Shown here: piece after piece, positions 36,344-45,637 of the stretch | Layout: every line of letters begins with the position of its first letter | Position numbering within the stretch: position 1 is the stretch's first letter | Origin: Sphingomonas baiyangensis | GTDB lineage: Bacteria; Pseudomonadota; Alphaproteobacteria; Sphingomonadales; Sphingomonadaceae | Reading direction: 5' to 3' | Assembly (NCBI RefSeq): GCF_005144715.1 | Contig: NZ_SWKR01000002.1 | Span: 496,001-560,000 of the forward strand | Length of the DNA stretch: 64,000 nt | Notes under the pieces: model-generated | Seen by the model: the letters and a program-made list of their open reading frames with translations, nothing else | The model's database searches: none | Told to the model about the DNA's origin: nothing | Made by a program: the position numbers and the translations under genes

Positions 36344-36364
36344 GCGGCGCCGATCGATCGCGTC

Positions 36365-37285
36365 CTATTGCTCGGGCAGGAAGTCGGGGACCGAGAGATA
36401 GCGTTCGCCGGTATCGTAGTTGAAGCCGAGGACGCGCGCGCCCGAAGGCAGTTCGGGCAGCTTCTTCGCGATCGCTGCGAGGGTGCCGCCCGATGAGATA
36501 CCCACCAGCATTCCTTCCTCGCGCGCCGCGCGCCGGGCCATGTCCTTGGCGGCATCGGCCGCCACCTGGATGACGCCATCGATCGCGCGGGTATGTAGAT
36601 TGGTCGGCACGAAGCCTGCGCCGATACCCTGGATGGGATGCGGGCCGGGCTGCCCGCCCGAAATCACGGGCGATGCCTCGGGCTCGACGGCATAGACCTT
36701 GAGCGACGGCCAATGCTGCTTCAGCGTTTCGGCGACGCCGGTGATGTGGCCGCCGGTGCCGACGCCGGTGATGATCGCATCGAGCGGCGCATCGGCGAAA
36801 TCGGCGAGGATTTCCTGCGCGGTCGTCTGTACGTGCACATCGATGTTCGCAGGATTTTCGAACTGCTGCGGCATCCACGCGCCTTCGGTCTGGCCGACCA
36901 GTTCGATCGCACGCTCGATCGCGCCTTTCATGCCTTTGTCGCGTGGCGTCAGGTCGAAGCTCGCGCCATAGGCGAGCATGAGGCGGCGCCGCTCGATCGA
37001 CATGCTCTCGGGCATCACGAGGACCAGCCTGTAACCCTTGACCGCGGCGACCATCGCCAGCCCGACGCCGGTATTGCCGCTGGTCGGCTCGATGATCGTG
37101 CCGCCGGGCTTGAGGCTGCCATCGGCCTCCGCCGCCTCAACCATCGCGAGCGCGATGCGATCCTTGATCGAGCCGCCGGGGTTCGATCGTTCGGACTTGA
37201 TCCAGACCTCGGCGTTGCCGAACAGCCGCTGGATGCGGATGTGCGGGGTGTTTCCGATCGTATCGAGGATGGTGTTCGCCTTCAT
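36365..37285 (-). CDS. cysK: Cysteine synthase (O-acetylserine sulfhydrylase)
   Basis: This 306-residue PLP enzyme makes cysteine from O-acetylserine and sulfide. The PLP Lys is K41 in [10 protein letters not shown], the substrate loop is [10 protein letters not shown] (about 65-74), and the phosphate-binding loop is [10 protein letters not shown]. Length fits CysK. The ATG overlaps the stop of the upstream MFS transporter gene (ATGA) and follows CAAGGAGACGACGAC, so the two genes are coupled. Cystathionine beta-synthase-like activity is possible but less likely at this length. Confidence 0.93.
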   Translation of the reverse strand: MKANTILDTIGNTPHIRIQRLFGNAEVWIKSERSNPGGSIKDRIALAMVEAAEADGSLKPGGTIIEPTSGNTGVGLAMVAAVKGYRLVLVMPESMSIERRRLMLAYGASFDLTPRDKGMKGAIERAIELVGQTEGAWMPQQFENPANIDVHVQTTAQEILADFADAPLDAIITGVGTGGHITGVAETLKQHWPSLKVYAVEPEASPVISGGQPGPHPIQGIGAGFVPTNLHTRAIDGVIQVAADAAKDMARRAAREEGMLVGISSGGTLAAIAKKLPELPSGARVLGFNYDTGERYLSVPDFLPEQ

Positions 37286-38610
37286 GTCGTCGTCTCCTTG
37301 ATCGGCGTGAACTCGAGCGTTTCGGGCGGGTCGAACGTGCGTGCGCGCCGCAGTTCGGGGAACAGCCTTGCCCACCATGCCGTCACCGCGATTGCAAGCA
37401 CCCCGCCACCGACGACCGCGGCAACCGGGCCGATCGCCGCGGCGAGGAAGCCCGATCGTGCTTCGCCAAGCTCATTCGATCCCGAGATGAACAGGGTGGA
37501 TACCGCGCCGACTCGCCCGCGCATCGCATCGGGCGTGTGCAACTGGATCAGCGACTGCCGGACGTAGACCGACACCATGTCGGTCGCGCCGACGAAGAAC
37601 AGCGCCACCAGCGCGATCGCGACAGCCGGTGCCAGATCGTGGCCCACGGCCGATGGGCCGAGCAACGGTTCAAGCAGCGGCGCCGAAAAACCGAACACGG
37701 CATTGGCCGCGCCGAACGCGGCTACCGACCACAGCATCTTGACGCCGACCTCGCGCTTCAAGGGCCGCCAGGCAAATAGCAGCGCTACCGCCACGGCGCC
37801 AACGGCGGGCGCGGCGCGCAGATGGCCCAACCCTTCCGCGCCAATCATGAGAATGTCGCGCGCGTAGATCGGCAGCATCGCGGTGGCGCCGCCGAGCAGT
37901 ACCGCGAACAGATCGAGGCTGATCGCGCCGAACACCAGCCGGTTGCGCCGCACATAAGTGAGGCCCTCGGCCATCTGCCGCCATGGATTGCGTGCGCCGG
38001 TCATCTGGCTGCGCGCGACGGGGCGGATGAGCATCAGCATCGCGAGGCCAAGGCCGAACAGCGCGGCGGATACGGCATAGGCCAGCCAATGCTCGATCGC
38101 ATAGAGATAGCCGCCCATCGCCGGTCCCGCGATCGACCCGGCCTGCCACGCGATCGAGCTCATCGCGATCGCCGCCGGGAGTACCGCGACAGGGACAAGA
38201 TTGGGCGCGAGCGCCTGCAGGGCAGGGCCGGCAAAAGCGCGTGCCACGCCGAGCAATGCCGCGACGAAGAACAGCCAGGGCAGGGTGATCGCATCGGCCC
38301 AGGTCAGCCATGCGAGTAGCGCCGCGCACAGCAGCTCGAGCATGACAGCCCCGCGGGCGATCCAGCGCCGGTCGAGCCGATCGGCCACCCAGCCGCCCAC
38401 CAGCGACAACAGCGCAAGCGGCACGAACTGCGCGACGCCGATCCAGCCGAGCTGGAACGCCGCCTCGCGGATCGGCATCGTCTCGCGCGCGATGTCGTAC
38501 ACCTGCCAGCCGATGATGACGACCATCGCCATCTGCGCCAGCGTGTTCGACAGACGCGCGAGCCAATAGGCGCGAAAATTGTGAAGCCGGAAAGGATGCG
38601 TAGTCGCCAT
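37282..38610 (-). CDS. MFS transporter
   Basis: This 442-residue transporter has about twelve membrane segments. The start [35 protein letters not shown] is typical of the MFS_3/EntS-like subgroup of exporters, and [12 protein letters not shown] is the loop 2-3 motif. Its gene overlaps cysK by four bases. Coupling to cysteine synthase suggests export of cysteine or a related metabolite, but this is inference from position only. Confidence 0.85.
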   Translation of the reverse strand: MATTHPFRLHNFRAYWLARLSNTLAQMAMVVIIGWQVYDIARETMPIREAAFQLGWIGVAQFVPLALLSLVGGWVADRLDRRWIARGAVMLELLCAALLAWLTWADAITLPWLFFVAALLGVARAFAGPALQALAPNLVPVAVLPAAIAMSSIAWQAGSIAGPAMGGYLYAIEHWLAYAVSAALFGLGLAMLMLIRPVARSQMTGARNPWRQMAEGLTYVRRNRLVFGAISLDLFAVLLGGATAMLPIYARDILMIGAEGLGHLRAAPAVGAVAVALLFAWRPLKREVGVKMLWSVAAFGAANAVFGFSAPLLEPLLGPSAVGHDLAPAVAIALVALFFVGATDMVSVYVRQSLIQLHTPDAMRGRVGAVSTLFISGSNELGEARSGFLAAAIGPVAAVVGGGVLAIAVTAWWARLFPELRRARTFDPPETLEFTPIKETTT

Positions 38611-38635
38611 CCGCCCGCCCTAGCGATACGCGGAC

Positions 38636-38667
38636 GCCGCGTGCAACGAAGCATTGCTGCACGCGGC
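38636..38667. terminator. Hairpin between hydrolase and MFS genes
   Basis: GCCGCGTGCA (38636-38645) and TGCACGCGGC (38658-38667) make a perfect 10-bp stem with a 12-base loop, 11 bases past the stop of the alpha/beta hydrolase gene. There is no T-run; it probably ends that transcript before the MFS-cysK pair. Confidence 0.6.
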
Positions 38668-38677
38668 GAAATGCAGA

Positions 38678-39502
38678 TCAGCCGCCAAGAAAGGTGAGCA
38701 GATCGCTGGTCAGTCGATCGCCATGGGTCGCGAACAGGCCGTGCGGCGCGCCCTCATACTCGACGAGCTGAGCGCTCGGCACATGCTGTTTCACGCGGCG
38801 CGCGGTGGCATCGATCGGCACCGTCGCATCCTTGGTGCCGTGCACGACGAGGGTCGGCACCGTGAAAGCGGCAAGATCGGGCACGAAATCGGTGGTGCCG
38901 AACGCCTCCGCACAGGCCAACGTCGCGCGAAGCGACGCCTGCATCGCCACGGTCCACGACCAGTCGACAAGCTCGTCGCTCACGGGGTGCGAGAGGACGC
39001 CGACGCCATAGAAGTCGCGGAAGAAGCTTTTGAAGAACGCGTAGCGGTCCTCGGCGACCTTCTGGCCGATGTTCTCCAGTTCCTCTTGCGGCACGCCGTG
39101 CGGATTGGCCTCGCTCTTGAGCATGCCCGGCACTACCGATCCGATCAGCCCCGCCATCGCGACGCCGCGACCATCGTGCCGGCTCATGTAGCGCGCGACT
39201 TCGCCGCCGCCCATCGAGAAGCCGACGATCGCGGCGCCATCGCCCGCGCCAGTCGACTCGATCACGTCGGCGAGGTCGTCGGCGAGCGTATCATAGTCGT
39301 AGCCGCTCCAGGACTGGCCCGAGCGCCCAAAACCGCGCCGGTCGTACGCGATGGCGCGATAGCCCGCCTCGGCGAGCGCCATGGCCTGCGGATCCCAGCT
39401 ATCGGCCGACAGCGGCCAGCCGTGGATCAGGATGACGGGGCGTCCGCTGCCCCAGTCCTTGACATATAGGTCGGTTCCGTCGCGCGTCTTGATATAGGGC
39501 AT
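38678..39502 (-). CDS. Alpha/beta hydrolase, non-haem chloroperoxidase type
   Basis: This 274-residue cytoplasmic serine hydrolase has the fold marks PVILIHGWPLSADSW (oxyanion hole), nucleophile S96 in GFSMGGGE, D225 in HGTKDATVP and H254 in GAPHGLF. These match cofactor-free haloperoxidase/perhydrolase-like enzymes; the natural substrate is probably an ester. A perfect EcfG promoter lies upstream with a suitable short leader, so the gene should belong to the general stress response. GGAG precedes the ATG by eight bases. Confidence 0.9.
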   Translation of the reverse strand: MPYIKTRDGTDLYVKDWGSGRPVILIHGWPLSADSWDPQAMALAEAGYRAIAYDRRGFGRSGQSWSGYDYDTLADDLADVIESTGAGDGAAIVGFSMGGGEVARYMSRHDGRGVAMAGLIGSVVPGMLKSEANPHGVPQEELENIGQKVAEDRYAFFKSFFRDFYGVGVLSHPVSDELVDWSWTVAMQASLRATLACAEAFGTTDFVPDLAAFTVPTLVVHGTKDATVPIDATARRVKQHVPSAQLVEYEGAPHGLFATHGDRLTSDLLTFLGG

Positions 39503-39531
39503 TGATCTACTCCGGCATGGCCTTGCCCGCT

Positions 39532-39556
39532 AACGAAGCGTGTATCGCCGCGTTCC
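39532..39556 (-). promoter_or_regulatory. EcfG (general stress) promoter for the hydrolase gene
   Basis: On the minus strand GGAAC (39556-39552), 16 bases, then CGTT (39535-39532) match the alphaproteobacterial general-stress consensus exactly. The hydrolase ATG lies 30 bases downstream of the -10 element. Confidence 0.8.
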
Positions 39557-39567
39557 GTCGAGGTGCG

Positions 39568-39726
39568 TTACTTATCAACAGGCTTGTCGGGTTGGAGGCG
39601 TGCCTTGTCGGGATAGGCATCGGCCGTCGTTTCCGACTGGTTCTGTACCGCGCCGCGCTCATCGACGGGCGTGGTTGTGCCATCGGTACGCTCGCCATCG
39701 GGCTTGTTGGTCTGGCCGGATTCCAT
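39568..39726 (-). CDS. Small hydrophilic protein, unknown
   Basis: A 52-residue frame begins with MESGQTNKPDGERTDGTTTP and ends in PDKARLQPDKPVDK. It is highly charged and polar, without Cys or hydrophobic segments, and is likely disordered, like many small stress proteins. A strong ribosome binding site (AAGGAGAG, five bases before ATG 39726) supports translation. It lies between two general-stress promoters. No family is recognised. Confidence 0.65.
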   Translation of the reverse strand: MESGQTNKPDGERTDGTTTPVDERGAVQNQSETTADAYPDKARLQPDKPVDK

Positions 39727-39770
39727 ATGTCTCTCCTTAATTTGCCATCTCAACGTATGAGCGGCGAATA

Positions 39771-39795
39771 GGAACCGTGCGACGGCGGTCACGTT
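39771..39795 (+). promoter_or_regulatory. EcfG (general stress) promoter for the gene at 39823
   Basis: GGAAC (39771-39775), 16 bases, then CGTT (39792-39795) match the general-stress consensus exactly. The next start codon is 28 bases downstream. This also excludes a longer reading of that gene beginning before about 39802. Confidence 0.8.
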
Positions 39796-39822
39796 CTTGC
39801 TGCGTTGCAGCAAAGGCGCTAT

Positions 39823-40182
39823 ATGACGGGCATGCAGCTTCTCGAAGAACAGGATCGCGTAGCGGCGACGGCGCCCGAGGGGCCGGCCCCCCGGGTGTTC
39901 GAAGCGATCGTCCGCAAGCGGTGCCTCACCGCTACCTATAACCGCACGCAGGTGCTGATGGCACCGCATGCCGCGTGGACCAAGCATGGCGATCTGTTCG
40001 TGGATGGCGTCACGTTGCGCCTGAACGGCGCGCCGCCGCGCGAGCCGAAGCTCGGCACCTTCAAGCTTATCGGCCTCGGCGATCTGGCGGTGACCGATCA
40101 ACCCTTCTTCGTGAGCGATCTCTTCAATCCCGGCGATGCCAAATATGGTGGCGAGCTGCTGCTGTCGGTCGAGCCCGACTGA
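39823..40182 (+). CDS. Small protein, unknown, with WYL-like segment
   Basis: This 119-residue protein has a segment FEAIVRKRCLTATYNRTQVLMAPHAAWTKHGDLFVDGVTL that resembles the core of WYL-type or related beta-barrel ligand domains, but the match is by eye only. No signal, membrane span or HTH is present. It has a perfect EcfG promoter, so a stress-induced sensor or adaptor is possible. ATG at 39832 is an alternative start. It converges on the cell wall hydrolase gene with a 10-bp gap. Confidence 0.65.
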   Translation: MTGMQLLEEQDRVAATAPEGPAPRVFEAIVRKRCLTATYNRTQVLMAPHAAWTKHGDLFVDGVTLRLNGAPPREPKLGTFKLIGLGDLAVTDQPFFVSDLFNPGDAKYGGELLLSVEPD

Positions 40183-40192
40183 CTACGTCCGG

Positions 40193-41608
40193 TCAGGGTG
40201 ATTGCGGCGGTCGCGCTGGCCCGACAATGGGTGGTTTGGCCGCGGCAGGCTGCTCTGCCTTCTCGGGTGGCGGGTCACCGCGTCGGCGGACGCCACCGAG
40301 ATCGAGGACCGGCTCGCGCGCGCCTTCCGCAATACCGGGACGTACGCCCAAGGCCGATCGCAGTCCCGATCCCGGCAGCATCTCTAACCGGAAATCGTCG
40401 GCGCGCCGCGTGCTCGGCAGAAAGACGCGCGCCTTCATACATTGCGCGAGGTCGGGTCGCTCGAACCGGTCGCAGTTCCACAAAGCCTTGTCGAAACCGC
40501 GCGCATTGTCGCGAAGATAGCTGAACGCCACGCGCTCCATGGTGCGCGCGTCGGTCGTCGCGGTGGCCGGAGTCTCGGCAGCGTCGGTCCATGCCAGCAC
40601 CTTGCAATAGGGCCGGTCGCCACACAGGCGCAGTGCCCACCCGCTCCATTGCGCGGGCGCCAGACGCGGATCGAGCGTCACGAGAAAGCTGTCGGGGTCC
40701 GCCGCCGTTGGAGCGGGAAGCGCCGCGGTCTCGATCGATGCGGCAGCCTCGCCGTCATTTGCGGCGTCCGCCAGCGCGCCTTCGGCATGCGCGGGCGCAA
40801 TCGAGGCGAGTTTGGCTATCGCCGGCTCGGCGCCCAGGTAGCGGCCGCGAAACGCCGGCGGCGTGCCCCACCATCCTGTCCAGCGGAAGAACAGATGCGT
40901 CTTGATCTCGACGATCTTGTCGAGGCTCGAGCTCCAATAGGGCACGACCCAGTTGGTATGGTAATGCGTGGCGGTGCCGACGGATTTGTCGACATAGCCC
41001 TTCAGTGCCGCCGTGGCGACCGCACGCGCACGCTCCCACGCGGCGTCCGAATAGCGGCGTCGCAGCGCGCCGTCGCAGGTGAAGGTGAACTGGCAGCCGG
41101 TACGCCGTTCGGCGCCCTGAAACACGACGCCGCAGACGCTCTTTGGAAAGGCCGGATGGCGGACGCGGTTGAGCACCACCTGCGCCACCGGGCGCTGCCC
41201 CTCAGTGTCGTCGCCGGCCTCGTACAGAACGGCAGCGGTGAGGCAATCCGCGGCGCGCGCGATGTCGGCTTCCGAGCCGGTGATGCGGAACGGTCGCGCG
41301 GGCAGATTGGGGGCGGTCGAGAAGGGGATCGATGCGTTGAACGTCTGCGCATCGTCAGGCGATACCGCGACGAAGGCGATCGGCTCGACCGGGGGCAGCT
41401 CGGCCGGCGGGATGACGCGGCGCGGCGCCTGCGCGATGCGCTGCTCGACGGCTATAATTGGCGGGGCGTTCGCGACGATCAGCGCGGGGATCGCGACGGC
41501 CGACAGCGAGAACGCTGTTAGCAGCCAGCGCAGGCGGCTCGATACCGTCGCCGGCGCAGCGGGCGCGGGAGTGATGAGGTCTTCGGAAAGGGCGCGTCGC
41601 TCGTGCAT
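40193..41608 (-). CDS. Cell wall hydrolase (SleB/Hydrolase_2 domain)
   Basis: This 471-residue protein has one N-terminal hydrophobic segment (LRWLLTAFSLSAVAIPALIVA, about 26-46), then the Hydrolase_2 domain at about 115-230. The domain begins AADCLTAAVLYEAGDDTEGQRPVAQVVLNR, where the Glu of YEAG is the likely catalytic residue, and contains GCQFTFTCDG and YHTNWVVPYWS. The family cleaves peptidoglycan as a lytic enzyme related to the spore-cortex enzyme SleB. The C-terminal half is an uncharacterised domain with paired Cys residues and a Pro-rich tail. A periplasmic location is inferred. Confidence 0.87.
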   Translation of the reverse strand: MHERRALSEDLITPAPAAPATVSSRLRWLLTAFSLSAVAIPALIVANAPPIIAVEQRIAQAPRRVIPPAELPPVEPIAFVAVSPDDAQTFNASIPFSTAPNLPARPFRITGSEADIARAADCLTAAVLYEAGDDTEGQRPVAQVVLNRVRHPAFPKSVCGVVFQGAERRTGCQFTFTCDGALRRRYSDAAWERARAVATAALKGYVDKSVGTATHYHTNWVVPYWSSSLDKIVEIKTHLFFRWTGWWGTPPAFRGRYLGAEPAIAKLASIAPAHAEGALADAANDGEAAASIETAALPAPTAADPDSFLVTLDPRLAPAQWSGWALRLCGDRPYCKVLAWTDAAETPATATTDARTMERVAFSYLRDNARGFDKALWNCDRFERPDLAQCMKARVFLPSTRRADDFRLEMLPGSGLRSALGVRPGIAEGAREPVLDLGGVRRRGDPPPEKAEQPAAAKPPIVGPARPPQSP

Positions 41609-41681
41609 GGGCGGCGCGCCTTAGCCGATTTATCGTGGCGGTGGAAACGGGCGACGGCCGCCGCCCGATCCTAGCTGGCGA

Positions 41682-42473
41682 TCAGGCGTCGATGCTGCGG
41701 CCGAGCGACGCGTTGACGAGGCCGCCGTCGACGGTGATCGTCTCGCCAACCACATAGTCGCCCGCTCGACTGGCGAGATAGATCGCGGCCGCCGCCATGT
41801 CCTCGGCCTCGCCGATGCGACCGGCGGGAATCGCCTTGGCCACTGCATCGCCATGGTCGCGCGCGGCCTTGTTCATGTCGCTGGCGAACGCGCCGGGCGC
41901 GATCGAGGTGACGTTGATCGCGTCGCCGATCAGCCGCGCGGCCATGCGCTTGGTGAGGTAGATCAGAGCTGATTTCGAGGCGTGATAGCTGTAGGTTTCC
42001 CAGCCGTTGAGCCGCATCCCGTCGATCGAGGTGATGTTGATGACCTTGGCGGGACGCTGACGGCTGGCGGCGCTCTTGAGCGCGGGATGGAGCGCCTGAG
42101 TGAGGAAGAAGGGCGACTTGACGTTGAGGTCCATCACCTTGTCCCAGCCCTTTTCCGGGAAGTCCTCGAACGGTTCGCCCCAAGCCGCACCGGCATTGTT
42201 GACGAGGATGTCGAGCGACGCCTCGCGCTCGGCGAGCTGGGCTGCAAGCGCCTTGCAGCCAGCGACGGTCGACACGTCCTGCGGCAATGCGTGGCAATTG
42301 TCGCCCAAGGCCTCGGCAGTCGCGATGCAGGCTTCGGCGCGGCGCGAGCTCACATAGACGCGCGCGCCCATCTTCACGAAGCCCTCGGCGATCATACGAC
42401 CGATGCCGCGCGATCCGCCGGTCACCAGCGCGACGCGACCATCGAGGCGAAAAAGACTGTCGGTGTCGATCAT
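41682..42473 (-). CDS. Short-chain dehydrogenase/reductase
   Basis: This 263-residue NAD(P)-dependent oxidoreductase has the nucleotide motif TGGSRGIG, NNAG, and the Ser-Tyr-Lys triad in NITSIDG and YSYHASKSALIYL. An Arg pair (SSRRAEAC) after beta-2 suggests NADP. The end GDYVVGETITVDGG is typical of the classical SDR group. The substrate is not readable; 3-oxoacyl or sugar alcohol reduction are both usual in this group. ATG 42473 is chosen because GAGGAG lies eight bases upstream; ATG 42479 is too close to it. Confidence 0.88.
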   Translation of the reverse strand: MIDTDSLFRLDGRVALVTGGSRGIGRMIAEGFVKMGARVYVSSRRAEACIATAEALGDNCHALPQDVSTVAGCKALAAQLAEREASLDILVNNAGAAWGEPFEDFPEKGWDKVMDLNVKSPFFLTQALHPALKSAASRQRPAKVINITSIDGMRLNGWETYSYHASKSALIYLTKRMAARLIGDAINVTSIAPGAFASDMNKAARDHGDAVAKAIPAGRIGEAEDMAAAAIYLASRAGDYVVGETITVDGGLVNASLGRSIDA

Positions 42474-42647
42474 CTGCATTGCTCCTCGCCGTTCCCGACT
42501 TTCCATGCGTGCCGGTTGATGTCGCCTTCGCTATAGCGCGCCGGCGTCAATCGCAAGCACATGGGGCATACCCGTTCTTCCAACTCTGCCGCGTTGACCT
42601 GTGAGGCGCCCCCTATATGGTCGCGCCGACCTGTACCGGAGTTGCCT

Positions 42648-44081
42648 GTGGCCGATACGCCTGCCTTGCCGCCCGTCCGCCGCGTCGGCACCACGACGAC
42701 ACTCGCCTACGGGTTCGGTGCGGTCGCCTATGGTATCAAGGACAATGGTTTCGGCACGTTCCTGCTGCTGTTCTACAATCAGGTGATGGGCCTGCCGTCG
42801 GCGCAAGTCGGCTTCGTCGTGATGTGCGCGCTGCTGCTCGACGCCTGCATCGACCCGGTGATCGGCATCGCATCGGATCGCACGCGCACGCGCTGGGGGC
42901 GGCGCCATCCCTGGATGTATTCGGCCGCGGTGCCGATCGCGCTCGGATGGCTGCTGCTGTGGAATCCACCCGAACTGAGTCCCGGCTGGACGCTCGCTTG
43001 GCTGTTCGGGGCGGCGGTGCTCGTGCGATCGGCGGTCAGCGCCTACGAGGTCCCGAGCCAGGCGCTGACGCCCGAGCTCACCGCCGATTACGACGAGCGC
43101 ACGCGGATAACCGCCTATCGCTACATCTTCGGATGGGCGGCGGGCTTGCTGATGCTGCTGGCGGCGTACCAGATCTTCCTGGTGCCCGAGCCGGGGCAGG
43201 CCAACGGCCTGCTCAATCGCGACGGCTATACGGCGTTTGGAGCGACCGGGGCGGGCATCATGCTGGTGGCGATCCTCGTATCGGCGCTCGGCACGCATGC
43301 AGAGATCGCGCGGCTGCCGCGCCAGCCCGCGCCCAAGGGCGGCGTGCGCACGGCCTTTGCCGAGCTGCTGGCGGCGACGCGCAACCGGGCGTTTCTGATG
43401 CTGATGGCGGCGGGGCTGTTCGCCTATACCATCCAGGGCATCAGCTTCTCGCTGTCGAACTATCTTTACAGCTTCGTCTGGGAATTCGAGACCGCGACCT
43501 TCGGCTTGCTGGCCGGCGTGCTGTTCGTGGGCGTGGTTCTGGCGTTTCTCGGCGCGCCGGCGCTCGCCAAGCGGATCGGCAAGCCGCGCGCGGCGGCACT
43601 GTTGATCGCGACGGCGGGCACGCTTCAGGCGCTGCCCTTCGTGCTGCGGCTCGCGGGCTGGTTCCCAGCGCCCGGCGAGGCTGCGATGGTGCCGATCCTG
43701 TTCGGCATCTACATCGTCAACACGGCTGCCAGCATCGGTACCGCGATCCTCGGCGCGTCGATGATGGCCGACGTCGTCGAACATTCGGAGGTCGATACGG
43801 GGCGGCGCAGCGAAGGGGTTTTCTTTGCCGGCGCGTTCTTCGTGCAGAAGGCGACGGGCGGCGTCGGCATCTTCGTGTCGGGGCTGATCCTGGCAGCCGC
43901 GGGCTTCCCCGAGAATGCGACGCCGGGCGCGGTGCCGGCGGCGACGCTCGACTGGCTGACGATCCTGTTCGCGGGCACCTATTTCGCGCTGGCGATCACC
44001 GCGGCATGGCTGTTTCTGCGCTTTCCCTTCGGCCCTGCCGAGCACCGCGCGCGAATCGAGCGGCTGGCGCGCGCGGGCTGA
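42648..44081 (+). CDS. MFS transporter of the GPH (glycoside:cation symporter) family
   Basis: This 477-residue transporter has twelve predicted spans. The N-terminus LAYGFGAVAYGIKDNGFGTFLLLFYNQVMG and the motif DPVIGIASDRTRTRWGRRHPWM are typical of GPH symporters (MelB-like) and of related sphingomonad MFS proteins. Late in the protein, MMADVVEHSEVDTGRRSEGVFFAG is another family block. The substrate is probably a sugar or glycoside coupled to a cation, by family only. GTG 42648 follows CCGGAG by six bases. It is divergent from the SDR. Confidence 0.85.
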   Translation: MADTPALPPVRRVGTTTTLAYGFGAVAYGIKDNGFGTFLLLFYNQVMGLPSAQVGFVVMCALLLDACIDPVIGIASDRTRTRWGRRHPWMYSAAVPIALGWLLLWNPPELSPGWTLAWLFGAAVLVRSAVSAYEVPSQALTPELTADYDERTRITAYRYIFGWAAGLLMLLAAYQIFLVPEPGQANGLLNRDGYTAFGATGAGIMLVAILVSALGTHAEIARLPRQPAPKGGVRTAFAELLAATRNRAFLMLMAAGLFAYTIQGISFSLSNYLYSFVWEFETATFGLLAGVLFVGVVLAFLGAPALAKRIGKPRAAALLIATAGTLQALPFVLRLAGWFPAPGEAAMVPILFGIYIVNTAASIGTAILGASMMADVVEHSEVDTGRRSEGVFFAGAFFVQKATGGVGIFVSGLILAAAGFPENATPGAVPAATLDWLTILFAGTYFALAITAAWLFLRFPFGPAEHRARIERLARAG

Positions 44082-44092
44082 GCCACACGAAA

Positions 44093-44127
44093 ATGCCCGC
44101 CGGCGCTCATGGGGCGCCGACGGGCAT
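44093..44127. terminator. Hairpin terminator after the GPH transporter
   Basis: ATGCCCG (44093-44099) pairs with CGGGCAT (44121-44127), and inside it CGGCGC (44101-44106) pairs with GCGCCG (44114-44119), with one mismatch between. CTTTCC follows on the plus strand and AAAA precedes, so it can act on both strands. Confidence 0.8.
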
Positions 44128-44154
44128 CTTTCCTCCCCAGGAAAGCTCGAAAAG

Positions 44155-44192
44155 GGCCGGCCGCGCGCAAAGGGGGTGGGCGCGGACCGGCC
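44155..44192 (-). terminator. Hairpin after isocitrate lyase gene
   Basis: GGCCGG-CCGCG (44155-44165) pairs with CGCGG-A-CCGGCC (44181-44192), one base bulged. It lies nine bases past the aceA stop on the minus strand, close to the terminator of the convergent gene. Confidence 0.6.
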
Positions 44193-44201
44193 AGGTGAAA
44201 G

Positions 44202-45482
44202 TCAGGCGGCCTGCTTGGCGAACTGGTCGGCCTCGGTCGATTCGGCGAGCGCGGTGGTCGAGCTGGTGCCGCCGGCCAGCGTGGTGGCGACGAGATCGAA
44301 ATAGCCGGTACCGACCTCGCGCTGGTGGCGCGTGGCGGTGTAGCCATTGGCCTCGGCGGCGAATTCGGCCTGTTGCAGCTCGCTATAGGCAGCCATTCCG
44401 CGTGTCCGGTAGCCGCGCGCCAGCTCGAACATGCCGTAGTTGAGCTGGTGGAAGCCGGCGAGCGTGACGAACTGGAACTTGTAGCCCATCGCGCCGATCT
44501 CGCGCTGGAACCGGGCGATATCGTCCTTGTCGAGATTGGCTTCCCAGTTGAAGCTGGGCGAGCAGTTATAGGCGAGCATCTTGTTCGGATAGCGCGCCTT
44601 GATCGCTTCGGCGAAACGGCGGGCGTCGGCGAGATTGGGCTTCGAGGTCTCCCACCACAGCAGGTCGGCATGGGCTGCAAAGGCGAGGCCGCGCTGGATG
44701 CAGTGATCGACGCCGGTGCCGTCCTTGAGGCGGAAGAAGCCCTCGGGAGTGCGCTCGCCGGTGAGGAAGGGGTGGTCGCGCTCGTCGATGTCCGAGGTGA
44801 TGAGGCGGGCGCTTTCGGCGTCGGTGCGCGCGCAGATGAGCGTCGGCACGCCGGCGACATCGGCAGCGAGGCGGGCGGCATCGAGGTTGCGGATATGCGC
44901 CTGCGTGGGGATGAGCACCTTGCCGCCGAGGTGGCCGCACTTCTTCTCGCTGGCGAGCTGGTCCTCGTAATGCACCCCGGCGACGCCGGCGGCGATATAG
45001 GCCTTCATGATCTCGTAGCAGTTGAGCGGCCCGCCGAAGCCGGCTTCGGCATCGGCGACGATCGGCGCGAACCAGTCGCGCGTGGCGCCGCCTTCGGCGT
45101 GCTCGATCTGGTCGGCGCGGGCCAGCGTGGCGTTGATCCGGCGGGCGAGCTCGGGGCCGGCATTGGCGGGATAGAGCGACTGGTCGGGATACATCTGCCC
45201 GGCGGTGTTGGCGTCGGCGGCGACCTGCCAGCCCGAGAGATAGATGGCCTTGAGACCGGCGCGGACCATCTGCATCGCCTGATTGCCCGAGAGCGCGCCG
45301 AGCGCGTGGACATAATCCTCGCTGTGTAGCAGTTCCCACAGCCGGTCGGCGCCGCGGCGGGCGAGCGTGTGCTCGATGGCGACCGAGCCGCGCAGCCGGG
45401 CGACGTCGGCGGGCGAGTAGGGGCGTTCGATGCCGTCGAAGCGGCCGGCGGGGGCGGGGATCAGCGCATCGAAGCTGGGCAT
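44202..45482 (-). CDS. aceA: Isocitrate lyase
   Basis: This 426-residue enzyme splits isocitrate to succinate and glyoxylate in the glyoxylate shunt, used for growth on acetate or fatty acids. The catalytic-Cys signature KKCGH is at 180-184. [15 protein letters not shown] sequence ([12 protein letters not shown]) and [11 protein letters not shown] are further family blocks. Length is that of the short E. coli type. AAGGACGTTACA precedes the ATG. It is divergent from a ScfR/RamB-type regulator, with an inverted repeat between them, so acetyl-CoA-linked control is likely. Malate synthase is not in this window. Confidence 0.95.
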   Translation of the reverse strand: MPSFDALIPAPAGRFDGIERPYSPADVARLRGSVAIEHTLARRGADRLWELLHSEDYVHALGALSGNQAMQMVRAGLKAIYLSGWQVAADANTAGQMYPDQSLYPANAGPELARRINATLARADQIEHAEGGATRDWFAPIVADAEAGFGGPLNCYEIMKAYIAAGVAGVHYEDQLASEKKCGHLGGKVLIPTQAHIRNLDAARLAADVAGVPTLICARTDAESARLITSDIDERDHPFLTGERTPEGFFRLKDGTGVDHCIQRGLAFAAHADLLWWETSKPNLADARRFAEAIKARYPNKMLAYNCSPSFNWEANLDKDDIARFQREIGAMGYKFQFVTLAGFHQLNYGMFELARGYRTRGMAAYSELQQAEFAAEANGYTATRHQREVGTGYFDLVATTLAGGTSSTTALAESTEADQFAKQAA

Positions 45483-45520
45483 TGTAACGTCCTTCACAAC
45501 ATCATCGGGTCGATGGTCCG

Positions 45521-45544
45521 TTTGTGCCGAAGTTGCCGCACAAA
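45521..45544. promoter_or_regulatory. Inverted repeat between aceA and its putative regulator
   Basis: TTTGTGC (45521-45527) and GCACAAA (45538-45544) form a perfect 7-bp inverted repeat with a 10-bp spacer, 39 bp upstream of the aceA start. RamB sites in actinobacteria are also AT-rich with TTTGC/GCAAA arms, so this is a strong operator candidate. Confidence 0.55.
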
Positions 45545-45637
45545 GCCATGATTGCATGGGCGAGAACGGGTCGTGCTGTCTTGCGCAGGCCAACAGCGAT
45601 GGTAATGATGTAAATCCGTGACAAGGGGGTGCGACGC

